Shown one piece after another: positions 7,342 through 16,457 of a stretch of DNA of 64,000 bases. Under the pieces are notes generated by a model that saw only the letters and a list, made by a program, of their open reading frames with translations, had not been told where the DNA came from and did not search any database. Within the stretch, counting starts at the first letter, position 1. Each line of letters begins with the position of its first letter. This DNA is from Pseudomonas sp. URMO17WK12:I11. GTDB lineage: Bacteria; Pseudomonadota; Gammaproteobacteria; Pseudomonadales; Pseudomonadaceae. The stretch spans positions 139,363 to 203,362 of the forward strand of contig NZ_VEDF01000001.1 of NCBI RefSeq assembly GCF_007677725.1, in the 5' to 3' direction. A program made the position numbers and the translations under genes.

Positions 7342-10109
7342 GCGAGCGCCCAACCTCTACTACAGCTGATTGGGCGCGGCGGTACATTGAAGCCTTCGAT
7401 CTCGCCTTGGTTCCGATTGAACCAGGTGAGAAGGGGCCGAAGGGTGCCGGCTGGAACAAGCCAGGTGGCTACTTCACGGACGTCTCTAAGGCTGAGGCGT
7501 TTTGGACTGCGAGCCCGAATCACAATCTTGGTGTTGTGCTCGGGCCGAGTCGTGTCTGCTCGCTCGACGTTGATGACGTTGAGCTGACCCGGCAGGTCTT
7601 GCAGCAGACCCTTGGGCTCGACGTTGACGCGCTCGCTGATGCGTTCCCCACCTCAGTAGGCAACCCTGAACGATTCCGCGTGATGTTCCGCGTTCCTGAG
7701 GGAGTGGAACTGAGTCGCCACGCCTTGGTTTGGCCAAACAAGAACGACCCTGATGGCACCATCTACAAAGGGCTCATGGTGCAAGTAAAGGCTGCCATGG
7801 ACGAGGGGGATGCAGGACGCGAGGCGGCATTCCGCATGGCGGCTGAGCCCTTCAAAAAAGTTACAGTTTTCGAGCTTAGAGGCGGTCTGGTGCAGGATGT
7901 GTTGCCACCATCCATTCACCCTGGCACTCGCAAGCCTTACACATGGCGTACAGCGCCGAATGCAGACGGCTTGCCGGAATTGCCGGGCGACTTGTTGACC
8001 ATCTGGCAGAATTGGGACGAATTCAAGCCGAAGGGGGAAGCTGTTTGCCCTTGGAAGCCCAAGGCGGCAACGCTTGCGCCTGCAGCTCGCCCCGTGGCCA
8101 CCTCATCATCAGCGGCAGCCCGATCTGGTGACCGGCTCCCCGAGGTCATCCCTGAATTCAACCGCATCCATGACATCGCCACGATGATTGAGGCGCATGG
8201 TTACAAGCGCATCGATGGGAAGTGGTTGAGCCCACATAGCAGTTCAGGGCTGCCCGGTGTGACCATCAAGGATGGCAAGCTCTACTCGCATCACACCTCT
8301 GATCCGCTGGCGAATGGGCACAAGAACGATGCGTTTGACGTGTTCTGCATCCTGATGCACGACGGCGACCAGAAGTCTGCGACCAGGGCTGCTGCTCGGA
8401 TCCTCGGTATTGACGCGAAGTCCCGTCCGCCTGCCCCGCCGCCATTGGGTGAGCTTCCCCACGCCCCATCAGTTGTCGAGCAGTCCGAGCTGCCTACGCT
8501 CGCCGACAGCGATGCCGCACAGCTTCCCCACGGCCCATCAGACGTTGAAGCGCCCAGCTCGGCCGCCTCCTCGGCCTCCGGGGGGGAGGGGGCGGATGGT
8601 CTGGTGTTGAAAAGCGCCATGCGCCGATTCGCATTGGTCGAGGGCTCCACTAACGTGTGGGATCTCGACAAAGGACAGTCGATGAAGCGTGCCGGGTTCG
8701 AGGCGCTTGTAGGCAAGCCGCTCGCCAAACAGTGGATGGAGCGGACAGACAAAAAGCTGATGTCGCTCGACCAAGTGAAAGAGCTGGAACAGGTTAAAAG
8801 GTTGGGGGCAAAGAAGGGCGGCGCCCTGAAGCTGGATCCCATTGAGCGGTACGTCTACATCGACGGCACCAAGGATGTCTGGGATCGGGAGAAAAAGCGC
8901 CGTATACCTGAAGGCGCGGTCAAGATGGCCTTGGGTGACGAATATAAGTGGTGGCTGAACAGCCAGGATCGCCGTGTTGTCGACGTGGACCACATCGTGT
9001 TCGATCCGACCATGACCAAAGATCCGGCCATCTATATCAACACCTTCGAGGGTTTGCCGCTCGAGCCCATGCGTAATGACGCGGCCTGCGAGAACCTGCG
9101 CTGGCTGATGTCATTCCTGTGCAACCACGACGCGGAGGCGCTGGAATGGCTCGTCAAGTGGCTCGCCTACCCGCTGCAGCACATGGGCGCGAAGATGGAC
9201 ACCGCGATCCTGTTTCACTCCACCATGGAGGGCTCAGGCAAAAGCCTCATGTTCGCGGATGTAATGGGCGAGCTGTATGGCCAGTATGGCGCGACAGTCG
9301 GGCAGACCCAGTTGGAAGGTAGTTTCAACGCCTGGCAGAGCCGCAAGCTGTGGGCAGTGTTTGAAGAGGTTGTCAGCCGAGACCAACGTTACAACCAAGT
9401 CGGCAAGATCAAACACATGATCACCGGCAAGACGGTGCGCATGGAGTCGAAGTTCATCAACGGCTGGGAAGAGGCCAACCATATGAACTCGGCGTTCCTC
9501 AGCAACGAGATCATGCCGTGGCCGATCAGCGAAGACGACCGACGGATGTTGGTGATGTGGCCTCTTGAGACGCTGCCGCCGGAGCGCCAGAAGGCGATCA
9601 GCCGGGAGCTGGCGAACGGTGGAGTGGCTGCCTTGTACGGCTGGCTGCTTGATGTCGAGTTGGGGGAATTCAACCAGCGCACGCGGCCGCCCAAAACCGA
9701 GGCTCGCCAGCGCCTGGTTGAGTTGAGCCGCACTGCTTGGCAGACCTTCTTCTATCTGTGGCGTGCCGGTGAGTTGGGGCACGGCCTGTGGGGGTGCGCG
9801 CTGACAAGCGATGTGTACGCCATGTTCGCCGAGTGGTGCTCGCACAACCGGGAAGGCGTGATGAGCCAGACGAAGTTCTCGCTGATGCTCAGCGCGAAAG
9901 TGGAGAAGACCCGAGCGATTCCCTGGACCGATGGCAACAACCGGCGGTTCGCCGCGTTCTTCTTTCCTGACGATGGTGATCCTTCCCTGCCCCCATCCAT
10001 GAAGTCGGCCGAGCTGGGCAAGAACGTCGTCGAGTGGCGTGCCAGGGCGAAGCTGGCTGGCTGGAACGTTGATGGCTGGGACCACGTTAAGAGGGTGCTC
10101 GCGGCATGA
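7338..10109 (+). CDS. Phage primase-polymerase / superfamily 3-like helicase
   Basis: A 923-residue replication protein. The N-terminal 250 residues form a bifunctional primase-polymerase domain, with ALVPIEPGEKGPKGAGW at the start and the metal-binding SLDVDDVE near residue 75. The C-terminal half is a DUF5906/D5-like helicase with Walker A STMEGSGKSL near residue 632. Between them lies an Ala/Ser/Pro-rich linker. It would prime and unwind phage DNA at a specific origin, which fits the repeat cluster immediately downstream. The start ATG overlaps the DksA-like stop by four bases; an ORF extension to 7293 lies inside that gene and is not used. Confidence 0.9.
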   Translation: MSERPTSTTADWARRYIEAFDLALVPIEPGEKGPKGAGWNKPGGYFTDVSKAEAFWTASPNHNLGVVLGPSRVCSLDVDDVELTRQVLQQTLGLDVDALADAFPTSVGNPERFRVMFRVPEGVELSRHALVWPNKNDPDGTIYKGLMVQVKAAMDEGDAGREAAFRMAAEPFKKVTVFELRGGLVQDVLPPSIHPGTRKPYTWRTAPNADGLPELPGDLLTIWQNWDEFKPKGEAVCPWKPKAATLAPAARPVATSSSAAARSGDRLPEVIPEFNRIHDIATMIEAHGYKRIDGKWLSPHSSSGLPGVTIKDGKLYSHHTSDPLANGHKNDAFDVFCILMHDGDQKSATRAAARILGIDAKSRPPAPPPLGELPHAPSVVEQSELPTLADSDAAQLPHGPSDVEAPSSAASSASGGEGADGLVLKSAMRRFALVEGSTNVWDLDKGQSMKRAGFEALVGKPLAKQWMERTDKKLMSLDQVKELEQVKRLGAKKGGALKLDPIERYVYIDGTKDVWDREKKRRIPEGAVKMALGDEYKWWLNSQDRRVVDVDHIVFDPTMTKDPAIYINTFEGLPLEPMRNDAACENLRWLMSFLCNHDAEALEWLVKWLAYPLQHMGAKMDTAILFHSTMEGSGKSLMFADVMGELYGQYGATVGQTQLEGSFNAWQSRKLWAVFEEVVSRDQRYNQVGKIKHMITGKTVRMESKFINGWEEANHMNSAFLSNEIMPWPISEDDRRMLVMWPLETLPPERQKAISRELANGGVAALYGWLLDVELGEFNQRTRPPKTEARQRLVELSRTAWQTFFYLWRAGELGHGLWGCALTSDVYAMFAEWCSHNREGVMSQTKFSLMLSAKVEKTRAIPWTDGNNRRFAAFFFPDDGDPSLPPSMKSAELGKNVVEWRARAKLAGWNVDGWDHVKRVLAA

Positions 10110-10120
10110 CTACCTCTATT

Positions 10121-10413
10121 TGTGTGTTGGGTGTGTTGGGTTTGTGTCGGGTTGGATTGAGCTACCCAACACAGTCGGATTGCCCGCAATCAGTGGCTTG
10201 CACGGGTGGTGTGTTGGGTGTGTTGGGTTTGTCTACGCACGCGCGCGTGCGCGTAATTTTTTGCACTGCCATCAATGAAGAAAAAAAACTCTATGCGAGA
10301 ACCAATAAACCCAACAAACCCAACACACTCAACACACATTCATCTAATCAACTGATTTCATTGGGTTTTATTTGTGTTGGGTTTGTGTCGGGTTTTGGAA
10401 ATGGGTGTTGGGT
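10121..10413. repeat. Iteron-like repeats, candidate phage replication origin
   Basis: The 9-mer GTGTTGGGT occurs six times on the plus strand (10124, 10133, 10211, 10220, 10374, 10405) and twice inverted as ACCCAACAC (10164, 10318), with near copies nearby. Between them are the alternating purine-pyrimidine stretch around 10236-10253 and an A-rich run at 10281-10288. A cluster of short direct and inverted repeats next to a primase-helicase gene is typical of an origin. An open frame through it (10106-10438) only translates the repeats and is not taken as a gene. Confidence 0.6.
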
Positions 10414-10434
10414 GCAGGTTTGGGGGGAATGGCG

Positions 10435-10980
10435 ATGAGCATGGATCAGGAAGTGGGTCTCCTACTGCGGGTCACGCAGCACCAGATCGATATCGCAGAG
10501 CTTATTGATCCCGCCGAGCGCCTGCGCCTGGTGGGCGAACTGATGCTCCACTGGGGAGAACAGCGCCGCCTGTTTGGGCTTAAGGCGAGTCTGGGTAGTC
10601 AGATGGGGACGATCATGGAATGGAAGGGGGCTGCGCCTCGCGGTGGCGTGTCGGGTCATCGCATTCTGGTTGCCGGTGCTGGTATGGATCACTCAGCAGC
10701 AGAAGTAGATGCTGCTGTCATCCAACTGGGGAGGCGAGACAAGCGGGGGGAAACGTTGGCCAAGCTGGCAGAGATGCGCTACTTCTTGGGCTTCACTATT
10801 CGGGAGCAAATGAGGGTGGTTGGGCTGGCGGAAGATGCTGATCGCACCTATCGCAACTGGGTAAAAGCCCTGCATCTGCAGGTGTTTGCCATCCTTGCCG
10901 CCCGCGCTGGTCGCGTCCGGCAACAAACCGTTCGTCGGGTCACTATGCGTCGAGTGTGCGCCGAAGATGCGCCGAAGTAG
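10435..10980 (+). CDS. Hypothetical phage protein in the antiterminator position
   Basis: A 181-residue protein starting MSMDQEVGLLLRV; ATG at 10435 has GGGGGGA 6 bases upstream. It has a long helical N-terminal part and a basic C-terminus (RQQTVRRVTMRRV). The stretch near LAEDADRTYRNWVKALH resembles the DNA-contacting end of some Q-type antiterminators, and the gene sits between replication and lysis/packaging genes where such a protein usually lies. That is a suggestion from position; I do not recognise the family with certainty. Confidence 0.6.
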   Translation: MSMDQEVGLLLRVTQHQIDIAELIDPAERLRLVGELMLHWGEQRRLFGLKASLGSQMGTIMEWKGAAPRGGVSGHRILVAGAGMDHSAAEVDAAVIQLGRRDKRGETLAKLAEMRYFLGFTIREQMRVVGLAEDADRTYRNWVKALHLQVFAILAARAGRVRQQTVRRVTMRRVCAEDAPK

Positions 10981-11124
10981 CGTCGAAGCGGATAACCGAA
11001 AATAGCCCCTTTTCGGTTTTTCCGGTGGCCTGTAAAAAGTCACCACGATGTGAAAAGTGCGCTTAGGCGCTGACCCAACAAGCACTGTGCTGTGCAACCC
11101 GCCCCGATCTGTCGGAGCATCGAG

Positions 11125-11153
11125 AACCCTGCCAACTGGCGGGGTTTTCTTTT
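11125..11153 (+). terminator. Rho-independent terminator
   Basis: AACCCTGCC (11125-11133) pairs with GGCGGGGTT (11138-11146) through a 4-base loop and is followed by TTCTTTT. It separates the replication-side gene from the small gene and holin that follow. Confidence 0.75.
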
Positions 11154-11175
11154 GGGTGCACTTTAGGAGATGAAG

Positions 11176-11382
11176 ATGCGAGTTGAAGTGCGAGATGACG
11201 GCGGAGAACTGATCTGGTCGAGAAGCCCCGTAGGCGGATTTACAAGCGATGCCTACGGGGCCGATGGAACACTCAACCGCTTAGAGCGCGCGCTGGAGAT
11301 AGCGCTTGATCAATGTCGAGGTGAGTTAGCCATTTCGATGAATAGTGATCGAGTGGCGGATCTGGGCGGAGCCACCCCCTAG
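11176..11382 (+). CDS. Small hypothetical phage protein
   Basis: Sixty-eight residues beginning MRVEVRDDGGELIWSRSP. AGGAG at 11165-11169 favours ATG 11176 over the ATG at 11170, which would touch the ribosome site. No domain recognised. Its 3' end overlaps the minus-strand DUF1883 gene by 57 bases, so one of the two ends may be misjudged. Confidence 0.5.
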   Translation: MRVEVRDDGGELIWSRSPVGGFTSDAYGADGTLNRLERALEIALDQCRGELAISMNSDRVADLGGATP

Positions 11383-11592
11383 ATCAATGGTGATATTCCA
11401 GTAGCCGGAATGTGGAGCAGCAACACGTGCCGGTAGTTGCTTATAGAAACCACCGTAGTACTGGTGCTGCCTTCCATTCTTGAAGTTCGAAAACTGGGTG
11501 TCGGTTGTGAGCCGGACGTTGCATTGGTGGGAGCAGTCAACCTCGACGACATCACCTTCGTTCAAATGCTCGCGTTTGTGCAAGAAATGCAT
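11326..11592 (-). CDS. DUF1883 family protein
   Basis: Eighty-eight residues. The whole sequence follows the DUF1883 pattern: HKREHLNEGDVVEVDCSHQCNV at the start, then YYGGFYKQLPARVAAP and WNITIDLGGGSAQIRHSI. Structures of related domains suggest a small beta-rich fold; in some TIR-containing proteins the domain is found at the N-terminus, but its role in phages is unknown. It is the only minus-strand gene between the repressor region and the cargo block, so it may be a moron with its own promoter. Confidence 0.8.
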   Translation of the reverse strand: MHFLHKREHLNEGDVVEVDCSHQCNVRLTTDTQFSNFKNGRQHQYYGGFYKQLPARVAAPHSGYWNITIDLGGGSAQIRHSITIHRNG

Positions 11593-11669
11593 AAGGCCTC
11601 CTTAGCCTTTGTGGTTGCACTTTGACATTAGCACCTTACAAGGCCTGTTTCAGAGGAAGCTGCCAAGAC

Positions 11670-12017
11670 ATGACAAATGAACAACAAGCGTTAGTTGAGA
11701 TGCCGATCTGGATGGTGATCGTGCTGTCCCTGGTCGGCGGCGTATCCGGTGAAATGTGGCGTGCGGATCGAGCGGGGGCACGCGGTTGGGCATTGGTCCG
11801 GCGGATTGCCCTGCGGTCCGGCGCATGCGTGGTCTGCGGGATGGCAACCATCATGCTGCTGTACTCGGCCGGTGCGTCGATCTGGGCGGCCGCTGCCTTT
11901 GGTTGCTTGACTGCAACAGCCGGTGCAGACGTTGCGATTGGCCTGTATGAGCGCTGGGCTGCCAAACGGCTGGGCGTCGAACAGGTACCGCCGGCCAGCG
12001 GCGAGGCGGGGCAGTGA
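11670..12017 (+). CDS. Phage holin family protein
   Basis: A 115-residue membrane protein starting MTNEQQALVEMPIWMVIVL. Three hydrophobic stretches (about 11-25, 45-65 and 68-85) and a charged C-terminal tail fit a class I-like phage holin, which would open the inner membrane for the endolysin. In this prophage the holin lies upstream of the packaging genes, well separated from the endolysin and spanins at 32.8-33.9 kb, as in several Pseudomonas phages. Confidence 0.75.
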   Translation: MTNEQQALVEMPIWMVIVLSLVGGVSGEMWRADRAGARGWALVRRIALRSGACVVCGMATIMLLYSAGASIWAAAAFGCLTATAGADVAIGLYERWAAKRLGVEQVPPASGEAGQ

Positions 12018-12040
12018 CCGTCGCCGGGGATGGGGGTGGG

Positions 12041-12140
12041 GTCGGGCGGCGCCCGCTGATTTTTGGGTCCTCCCCCCGGGCCGCCCCCTACACGGGTGCG
12101 CAGACTCGCGGTTTCCCTGCAGCTGAGATTCCTGCAGGGA
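12041..12140. other. Candidate cos region
   Basis: Immediately upstream of the small terminase gene, GGGCGGCGCCCG (12044-12055) resembles the lambda cohesive end GGGCGGCGACCT. Downstream, TCCCTGCAG (12114-12122) and CTGCAGGGA (12132-12140) form a 9-bp inverted repeat that could be a terminase binding site. Lambda-type terminases cut at a cos just before the Nu1 gene, so the location fits; the exact nick positions cannot be read. Confidence 0.4.
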
Positions 12141-12165
12141 TGTCCGTCTTTTCAAGGACTTAGTG

Positions 12166-12687
12166 ATGGGCAAGACAGTCAGCAAGGTCGAACTAGGCGA
12201 GATCATCGGCCGAGATGAACGGACGCTGAGCCGCTGGCAGAAGGATGGGATGCCAGTAATCGAATTCGGCTTGGGGCGTGGCAACGAAAACCAGTACGAC
12301 ACCCAGGCGGTGGTTGAGTGGTTGATGCGACAAGCCGCGTTGAACGGCAAGAAGGAATCAACACGTGATCGCCTCGACCGTATTCGTGGCGACCGCGAAG
12401 AGATCGCGCTGGCGCGTGAACTCGGTGAAGTTGTGATCGAGGCCGAGATGGTCGAGCGCTTCGAGGCGGTGATCACTGCTGCGAAGATCGAACTGCTCAA
12501 CACGTTCCCCGATGAGCTGGCCGCGACGTTGTCTGCGAAGTACGGCATTCAGGTCGATGACCAGCTGATCCGCGAGCCCATCGAATCAATACTGAGGAGA
12601 TTGTCCGCGTATGACGAGGACGACGATCTCGCTGGGGATCCTGACGAGTCGGACGACGAGGAGGGCTCTGAAGAAATCGGCGAGTAA
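12166..12687 (+). CDS. Terminase small subunit, Nu1-like
   Basis: A 173-residue DNA-packaging protein. The N-terminus is a winged-HTH of the Nu1 type (SKVELGEIIGRDERTLSRWQKDGMPV, residues 4-29), which recognises cos. The middle is helical (ARELGEVVIEAEMVERFEAVI), and the C-terminus is very acidic (DEDDDLAGDPDESDDEEGSEE). ATG 12166 is preceded by AAGGA; a GTG one codon upstream is less likely. It partners with the large subunit encoded directly downstream. Confidence 0.85.
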   Translation: MGKTVSKVELGEIIGRDERTLSRWQKDGMPVIEFGLGRGNENQYDTQAVVEWLMRQAALNGKKESTRDRLDRIRGDREEIALARELGEVVIEAEMVERFEAVITAAKIELLNTFPDELAATLSAKYGIQVDDQLIREPIESILRRLSAYDEDDDLAGDPDESDDEEGSEEIGE

Positions 12688-14617
12688 AGCGATGGGGCGC
12701 GTCTGCCGCAAGTGGGCGCCTCCGCCGAAAATGACCATCATCGAGTGGGCCGACAGATTTCGCTGGCTCGCGCCCGAAGAATCGGCTGCACCAGGTAAGT
12801 ATCGCTTCGACATTACCCCGCACTTGATCTGGCCAGGCGGACCACTTGAGGCGCTGGATGACCCGAACGTCTCTGAGATCGTTGGTCGTAAGTCGGCTCA
12901 GGTGGCCTGGACGTCGGGAGTACTGGGCAACGCCATTGGCAAGTGGATCGACCTCGAGCCATCACCCATCTTGATTCTGTTCCCCAAGGCTGAGGCGGCC
13001 AAGCAGTACGTCGCGGAAAAGCTGGAACCGATGATCGAGGCCACCAAGCGGCTGCGGAAGAAAGTCGACCTGCGTAGCCGCAAGCTGCAGCAGCGACAGG
13101 ACTTCAAGCGCTTCCCCGGAGGATTTCTGAAAATGGTCGGCTCCAACAGCCCGGCCAGTGTGAAGTCCACACCGGTGCCAAAGGTTGCCATCGAAGAGCC
13201 CGACGACTGCAACCTGAACCTGCGGGGGCAGGGGGACAGCATCAAGCTGGCGAAGGAGCGTTTGAAGACCTTCCGCCGCTCGAAGATCATCATTGGTGGT
13301 ACGCCGACCATCAAGGGCTTATCTGCTATCGACGCGGAGCTGGAGCTGTCGGACAAGCGGGTGGGCTTGGTCCCATGCCACGGCTGTGGTCAGTCGCACC
13401 CGCTGAGCTTCGATCATCTGCACTGTGACGAGGACGAGCACTACTTCCACGAGGTGTACGGCAAGCGGCGACCAGAAACGGCTTACTACGCATGCCCTCA
13501 CTGCGGGGAAATCTGGGATGACCATCAGAAAAACGCCAATCTGAAGCACGGGCGTTGGGAAGCCACTGCCGAATTTCGAGGCATTGCCGGATACATCCTC
13601 AACGAGTTGTATGCGACGTTTCACGGCTCCCGCTTCGAAGTGCTGATGGAAAAGAAGCTGCAGGCCGAACATGCCATGCGGTTGGGCAATATTGGCCCAA
13701 TGATCGCCTTCACCAACAGTTCGATGGGTGAAAGCTACGAGTACAAGAGCGACGCACCCAAAACGGACGAGCTGGAGAAGCGCGCTGAACCCTACGCCGA
13801 GATGACTGCGCCGAAGGGCACACTGCTGGTCACGGTCGGCGTGGACGTCCAAGGCGACCGTCTTGCCCTGGTAATCGTCGGATGGGGTAGGGGTGAGGAG
13901 TCTTGGCGGCTTTACTGGGGCGAATTGCCCGGCAACCCCATCGACCCCCACGACCCCGTGTGGACCGAGCTGGACAAGATCATCGCAACCCCGATCCCTA
14001 CCGAGAGCGGTGCCCAGCTCGCCGTCTCGGCGGTCAGCATCGACAGCTCTGATGGTAATACCAGCGATGCCGTGTACACCTACGTTAGAGACCGCCAGCG
14101 GTTCAACATCATGGCGATCAAGGGCGCGTCCATCGATAGCCGGGACCGGGAGATCTTCACCAAGCCGGCCCAGTCTGCGGACACCAGCCAAGACAACACC
14201 AAGGCAGCGAAGTATGGCCTGCGCGTGTTCATCGTCGGCACTCACAAGGCCAAGACATTGATCGATGGCCGGATGAAGCTTAAGGGCGCCGGGCCGGGGC
14301 GGATGCACTGGTACAGCGAGATCCGCTCGGATTACTACGAGCAGGTGACCAACGAGGTGCTGGCCCCGCACCCGCGCAACCCCAGCAAGATGGTCTGGCA
14401 GAAAAAGGCCGGGCGGCGCAACGAAGCCCTGGACTGCGAGGTGTACGCCTTGCACGCAGCTCGCAGCCTGAAAACGCACCTGCTGCGCGATCACGAGTGG
14501 GACCAGCTGGAGCAGCAACTGCTTCAGCCCACCCTCTTCACAACTGAGCAGGCGGTGGCGCCGGTTCCCCGCCGCGCAGTTGCGCGCGGCAGGGGCACTC
14601 GGAGCCGCGTCAGCTAA
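12611..14617 (+). CDS. Terminase large subunit, GpA-like
   Basis: A 668-residue packaging motor and endonuclease of the lambda GpA family. Recognisable parts are PPPKMTIIEWADRFRWL at the start of the domain, PHLIWPGGPLEALDDP, an ATPase region with FPKAEAAKQYVAEKLEP, a CHGCG...CPHCG zinc-like insert near residues 257-295, and a C-terminal nuclease region beginning LLVTVGVDVQGDRL. ATG 12611 has GAGGAG 10 bases upstream and overlaps the small subunit gene; ATG 12692, just after that gene, is an alternative. The GpA family implies cos-type packaging. Confidence 0.9.
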   Translation: MTRTTISLGILTSRTTRRALKKSASKAMGRVCRKWAPPPKMTIIEWADRFRWLAPEESAAPGKYRFDITPHLIWPGGPLEALDDPNVSEIVGRKSAQVAWTSGVLGNAIGKWIDLEPSPILILFPKAEAAKQYVAEKLEPMIEATKRLRKKVDLRSRKLQQRQDFKRFPGGFLKMVGSNSPASVKSTPVPKVAIEEPDDCNLNLRGQGDSIKLAKERLKTFRRSKIIIGGTPTIKGLSAIDAELELSDKRVGLVPCHGCGQSHPLSFDHLHCDEDEHYFHEVYGKRRPETAYYACPHCGEIWDDHQKNANLKHGRWEATAEFRGIAGYILNELYATFHGSRFEVLMEKKLQAEHAMRLGNIGPMIAFTNSSMGESYEYKSDAPKTDELEKRAEPYAEMTAPKGTLLVTVGVDVQGDRLALVIVGWGRGEESWRLYWGELPGNPIDPHDPVWTELDKIIATPIPTESGAQLAVSAVSIDSSDGNTSDAVYTYVRDRQRFNIMAIKGASIDSRDREIFTKPAQSADTSQDNTKAAKYGLRVFIVGTHKAKTLIDGRMKLKGAGPGRMHWYSEIRSDYYEQVTNEVLAPHPRNPSKMVWQKKAGRRNEALDCEVYALHAARSLKTHLLRDHEWDQLEQQLLQPTLFTTEQAVAPVPRRAVARGRGTRSRVS

Positions 14618-14629
14618 CCGAGGTTCACC

Positions 14630-14845
14630 ATGACAGATGCACAACAACGCCTTGATGAGGTCCGGGCGGCGATCTCTCGCGTCCTGAAGAACGGGCAGCG
14701 CTTGCGTCGGCAGGATCGTGAGATCCAGTTGGCCGAGCTCAACAGCTTGCGCTTGCTGGAAAGGCAGTACGCAGCCGATGTCGCGGCAGAGACGGCAGCC
14801 CGGCAAGGCCGTGGCCGTAACCGCGTTTCCTATGTGGGGATCTGA
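14630..14845 (+). CDS. gpW-like head-tail joining protein
   Basis: Seventy-one residues, mostly helical and basic, located between terminase and portal exactly where lambda gpW lies. gpW completes the filled head so the tail can attach. The LDEVRAAISRVLKNGQRLRRQDREI and SLRLLERQY segments fit the family. Two bases separate it from the portal gene. Confidence 0.75.
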   Translation: MTDAQQRLDEVRAAISRVLKNGQRLRRQDREIQLAELNSLRLLERQYAADVAAETAARQGRGRNRVSYVGI

Positions 14846-14847
14846 CT

Positions 14848-16455
14848 ATGTGGCCGTTCCGAAAGCGGGATTCAGCTGCTGAACAGCTGATGACGGAAGC
14901 AATCCGAGTGGCCAGGGCATCGGTTGACGGGCAGCAGATTGTTGCCCAGGGCGGCGGCGGTGGTGTTGAAACCCGTTGGCGTGGCGCCTCTCGAATGCTG
15001 CGCAGCGTGGCCAGCTGGATTCCTGGCTTGGGTAGCCCTCGACGCGATTTCAACCACAGCGAGCGCCGCATGCTGGTGGCCCGCTCCCGCGATGCCATGC
15101 GCAACCACCTGGTCGCCCGAGCGGCGATCACTCGATTGCGTACCAATGTGGTGGGCACCGGACTGGTCTGCCGCGCCCAGGTCGATCATGAGGCATTGGG
15201 TCTGACCGAAGAAGAGGCCGAGCAGCTCAACGCGCAGTTGGACCGGTTGTGGTCCTTGTACGCCGATGACCCGCGAGAGTGTGATGCAGAAGCTTCGCTC
15301 AATCACTACCAGCTGCAGGCCCTGGTGCTGGTTTCGTCGATGGTGGCCGGCGACGTATTTGTTGCCAGTCCCGATCAAGAACGGGCTGGCTGCATCTTCA
15401 GCACGCGCCTGCAACTGATCGAATCTGACCGCGTCGGCAACCCCAATGGCGGCATGGACCGGGCAGATTTGGTGGAAGGAGTCGAATTCGACGGGCTGGG
15501 CGCGCCAGTTGCGTACCACGTATGCACCGGCTATCCCGGCGAGCATTTGCTGGGCAAGACGCTGCAGTGGGAACGGCTGGCGGTGTTCGGTGCTGAAACC
15601 GGGCGCCGCCGGGTGCTGCACGTCATGGCTGACAAAGAGCGACCAGGACAGAAGCGCGGCGCGCCTTACTTGTCGCCGGTGCTGGAGCCGCTGCAGAAGT
15701 TGGAGCGGTACAGCAGCGCCGAGCTGATGGCAGCGGTGATCTCGGCGATGTTCACTGTGTTCATCAAGAAGAGCGACGGCTTCAATAACAACAACCTGCC
15801 CATGTCCGCGCTGACGGAGGAGCAGCCCGGCGGAGATGACACCTCTGATGGTGCAATCGCGCTGGGCGAAGGTGCGATTGTTGACCTGGGCGTCGGTGAG
15901 GAACCGATGATCGCCAACCCCGGCCGGCCAAACGCCCAGTTCGATCCGTTCTTCACTGCAGTGGTGAAAGAGATCGGCGCCGCGCTGGAGCTGCCGCTGG
16001 AAGAGCTGTTGCTGCACTACAGCAGCAGCTACAGCGCCGCTCGGGCGGCGATGTTGCAGGCCTGGCGCTTCTACAGCCTGCGACGCTGGTGGCTAGCTTG
16101 TGACTTCTGCCAGCCAAGTCGTGAGCTGGTCATTGATGAGGCAGTGGCCAGAGGGCTGATTGACCTACCTGGTTACAGCGACTCAGCCAAGCGCAAAGCC
16201 TATTGCCAGGCCATCTGGATCGGGCCGGCTCGAGGCGCGATTGACGAGCTCAAGGAAGCCAACGCCGCAGGCAAGCGCATCGAGATCGGTGTCAGTAACG
16301 AGACGCTGGAAACGGCGGCGATGACTGGTGAGCCCTGGCAGCAGGTTATTCGTCAGCGCACACGCGAGGTCGCCTACCGCCGTGAGCACAACATGCAGGC
16401 CTTGCCCAAGAGCGGGCTTGAGTCCCCGCCTGAAAACAATCCCAAAGAGGAATAA
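14848..16455 (+). CDS. Phage portal protein, lambda gpB family
   Basis: A 535-residue portal that forms the dodecameric DNA gate at one head vertex. Family features include the early SRDAMRNHLVARAAITRLRTNVVGTGLV, then FSTRLQLIESDRVGNPN and the stem region YSSSYSAARAAMLQAWRFYSLRR. It is preceded by gpW and followed two bases later by the capsid protease, the standard lambda head order. Confidence 0.92.
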   Translation: MWPFRKRDSAAEQLMTEAIRVARASVDGQQIVAQGGGGGVETRWRGASRMLRSVASWIPGLGSPRRDFNHSERRMLVARSRDAMRNHLVARAAITRLRTNVVGTGLVCRAQVDHEALGLTEEEAEQLNAQLDRLWSLYADDPRECDAEASLNHYQLQALVLVSSMVAGDVFVASPDQERAGCIFSTRLQLIESDRVGNPNGGMDRADLVEGVEFDGLGAPVAYHVCTGYPGEHLLGKTLQWERLAVFGAETGRRRVLHVMADKERPGQKRGAPYLSPVLEPLQKLERYSSAELMAAVISAMFTVFIKKSDGFNNNNLPMSALTEEQPGGDDTSDGAIALGEGAIVDLGVGEEPMIANPGRPNAQFDPFFTAVVKEIGAALELPLEELLLHYSSSYSAARAAMLQAWRFYSLRRWWLACDFCQPSRELVIDEAVARGLIDLPGYSDSAKRKAYCQAIWIGPARGAIDELKEANAAGKRIEIGVSNETLETAAMTGEPWQQVIRQRTREVAYRREHNMQALPKSGLESPPENNPKEE

Positions 16456-16457
16456 CC

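Noticed and set aside
10106..10438. 110-residue ORF starting at an ATGA overlap with the primase gene
   Set aside because: It translates the GTGTTGGGT repeats (VLGVLGL-type strings) and overlaps the next gene start; the repeats explain the open frame.
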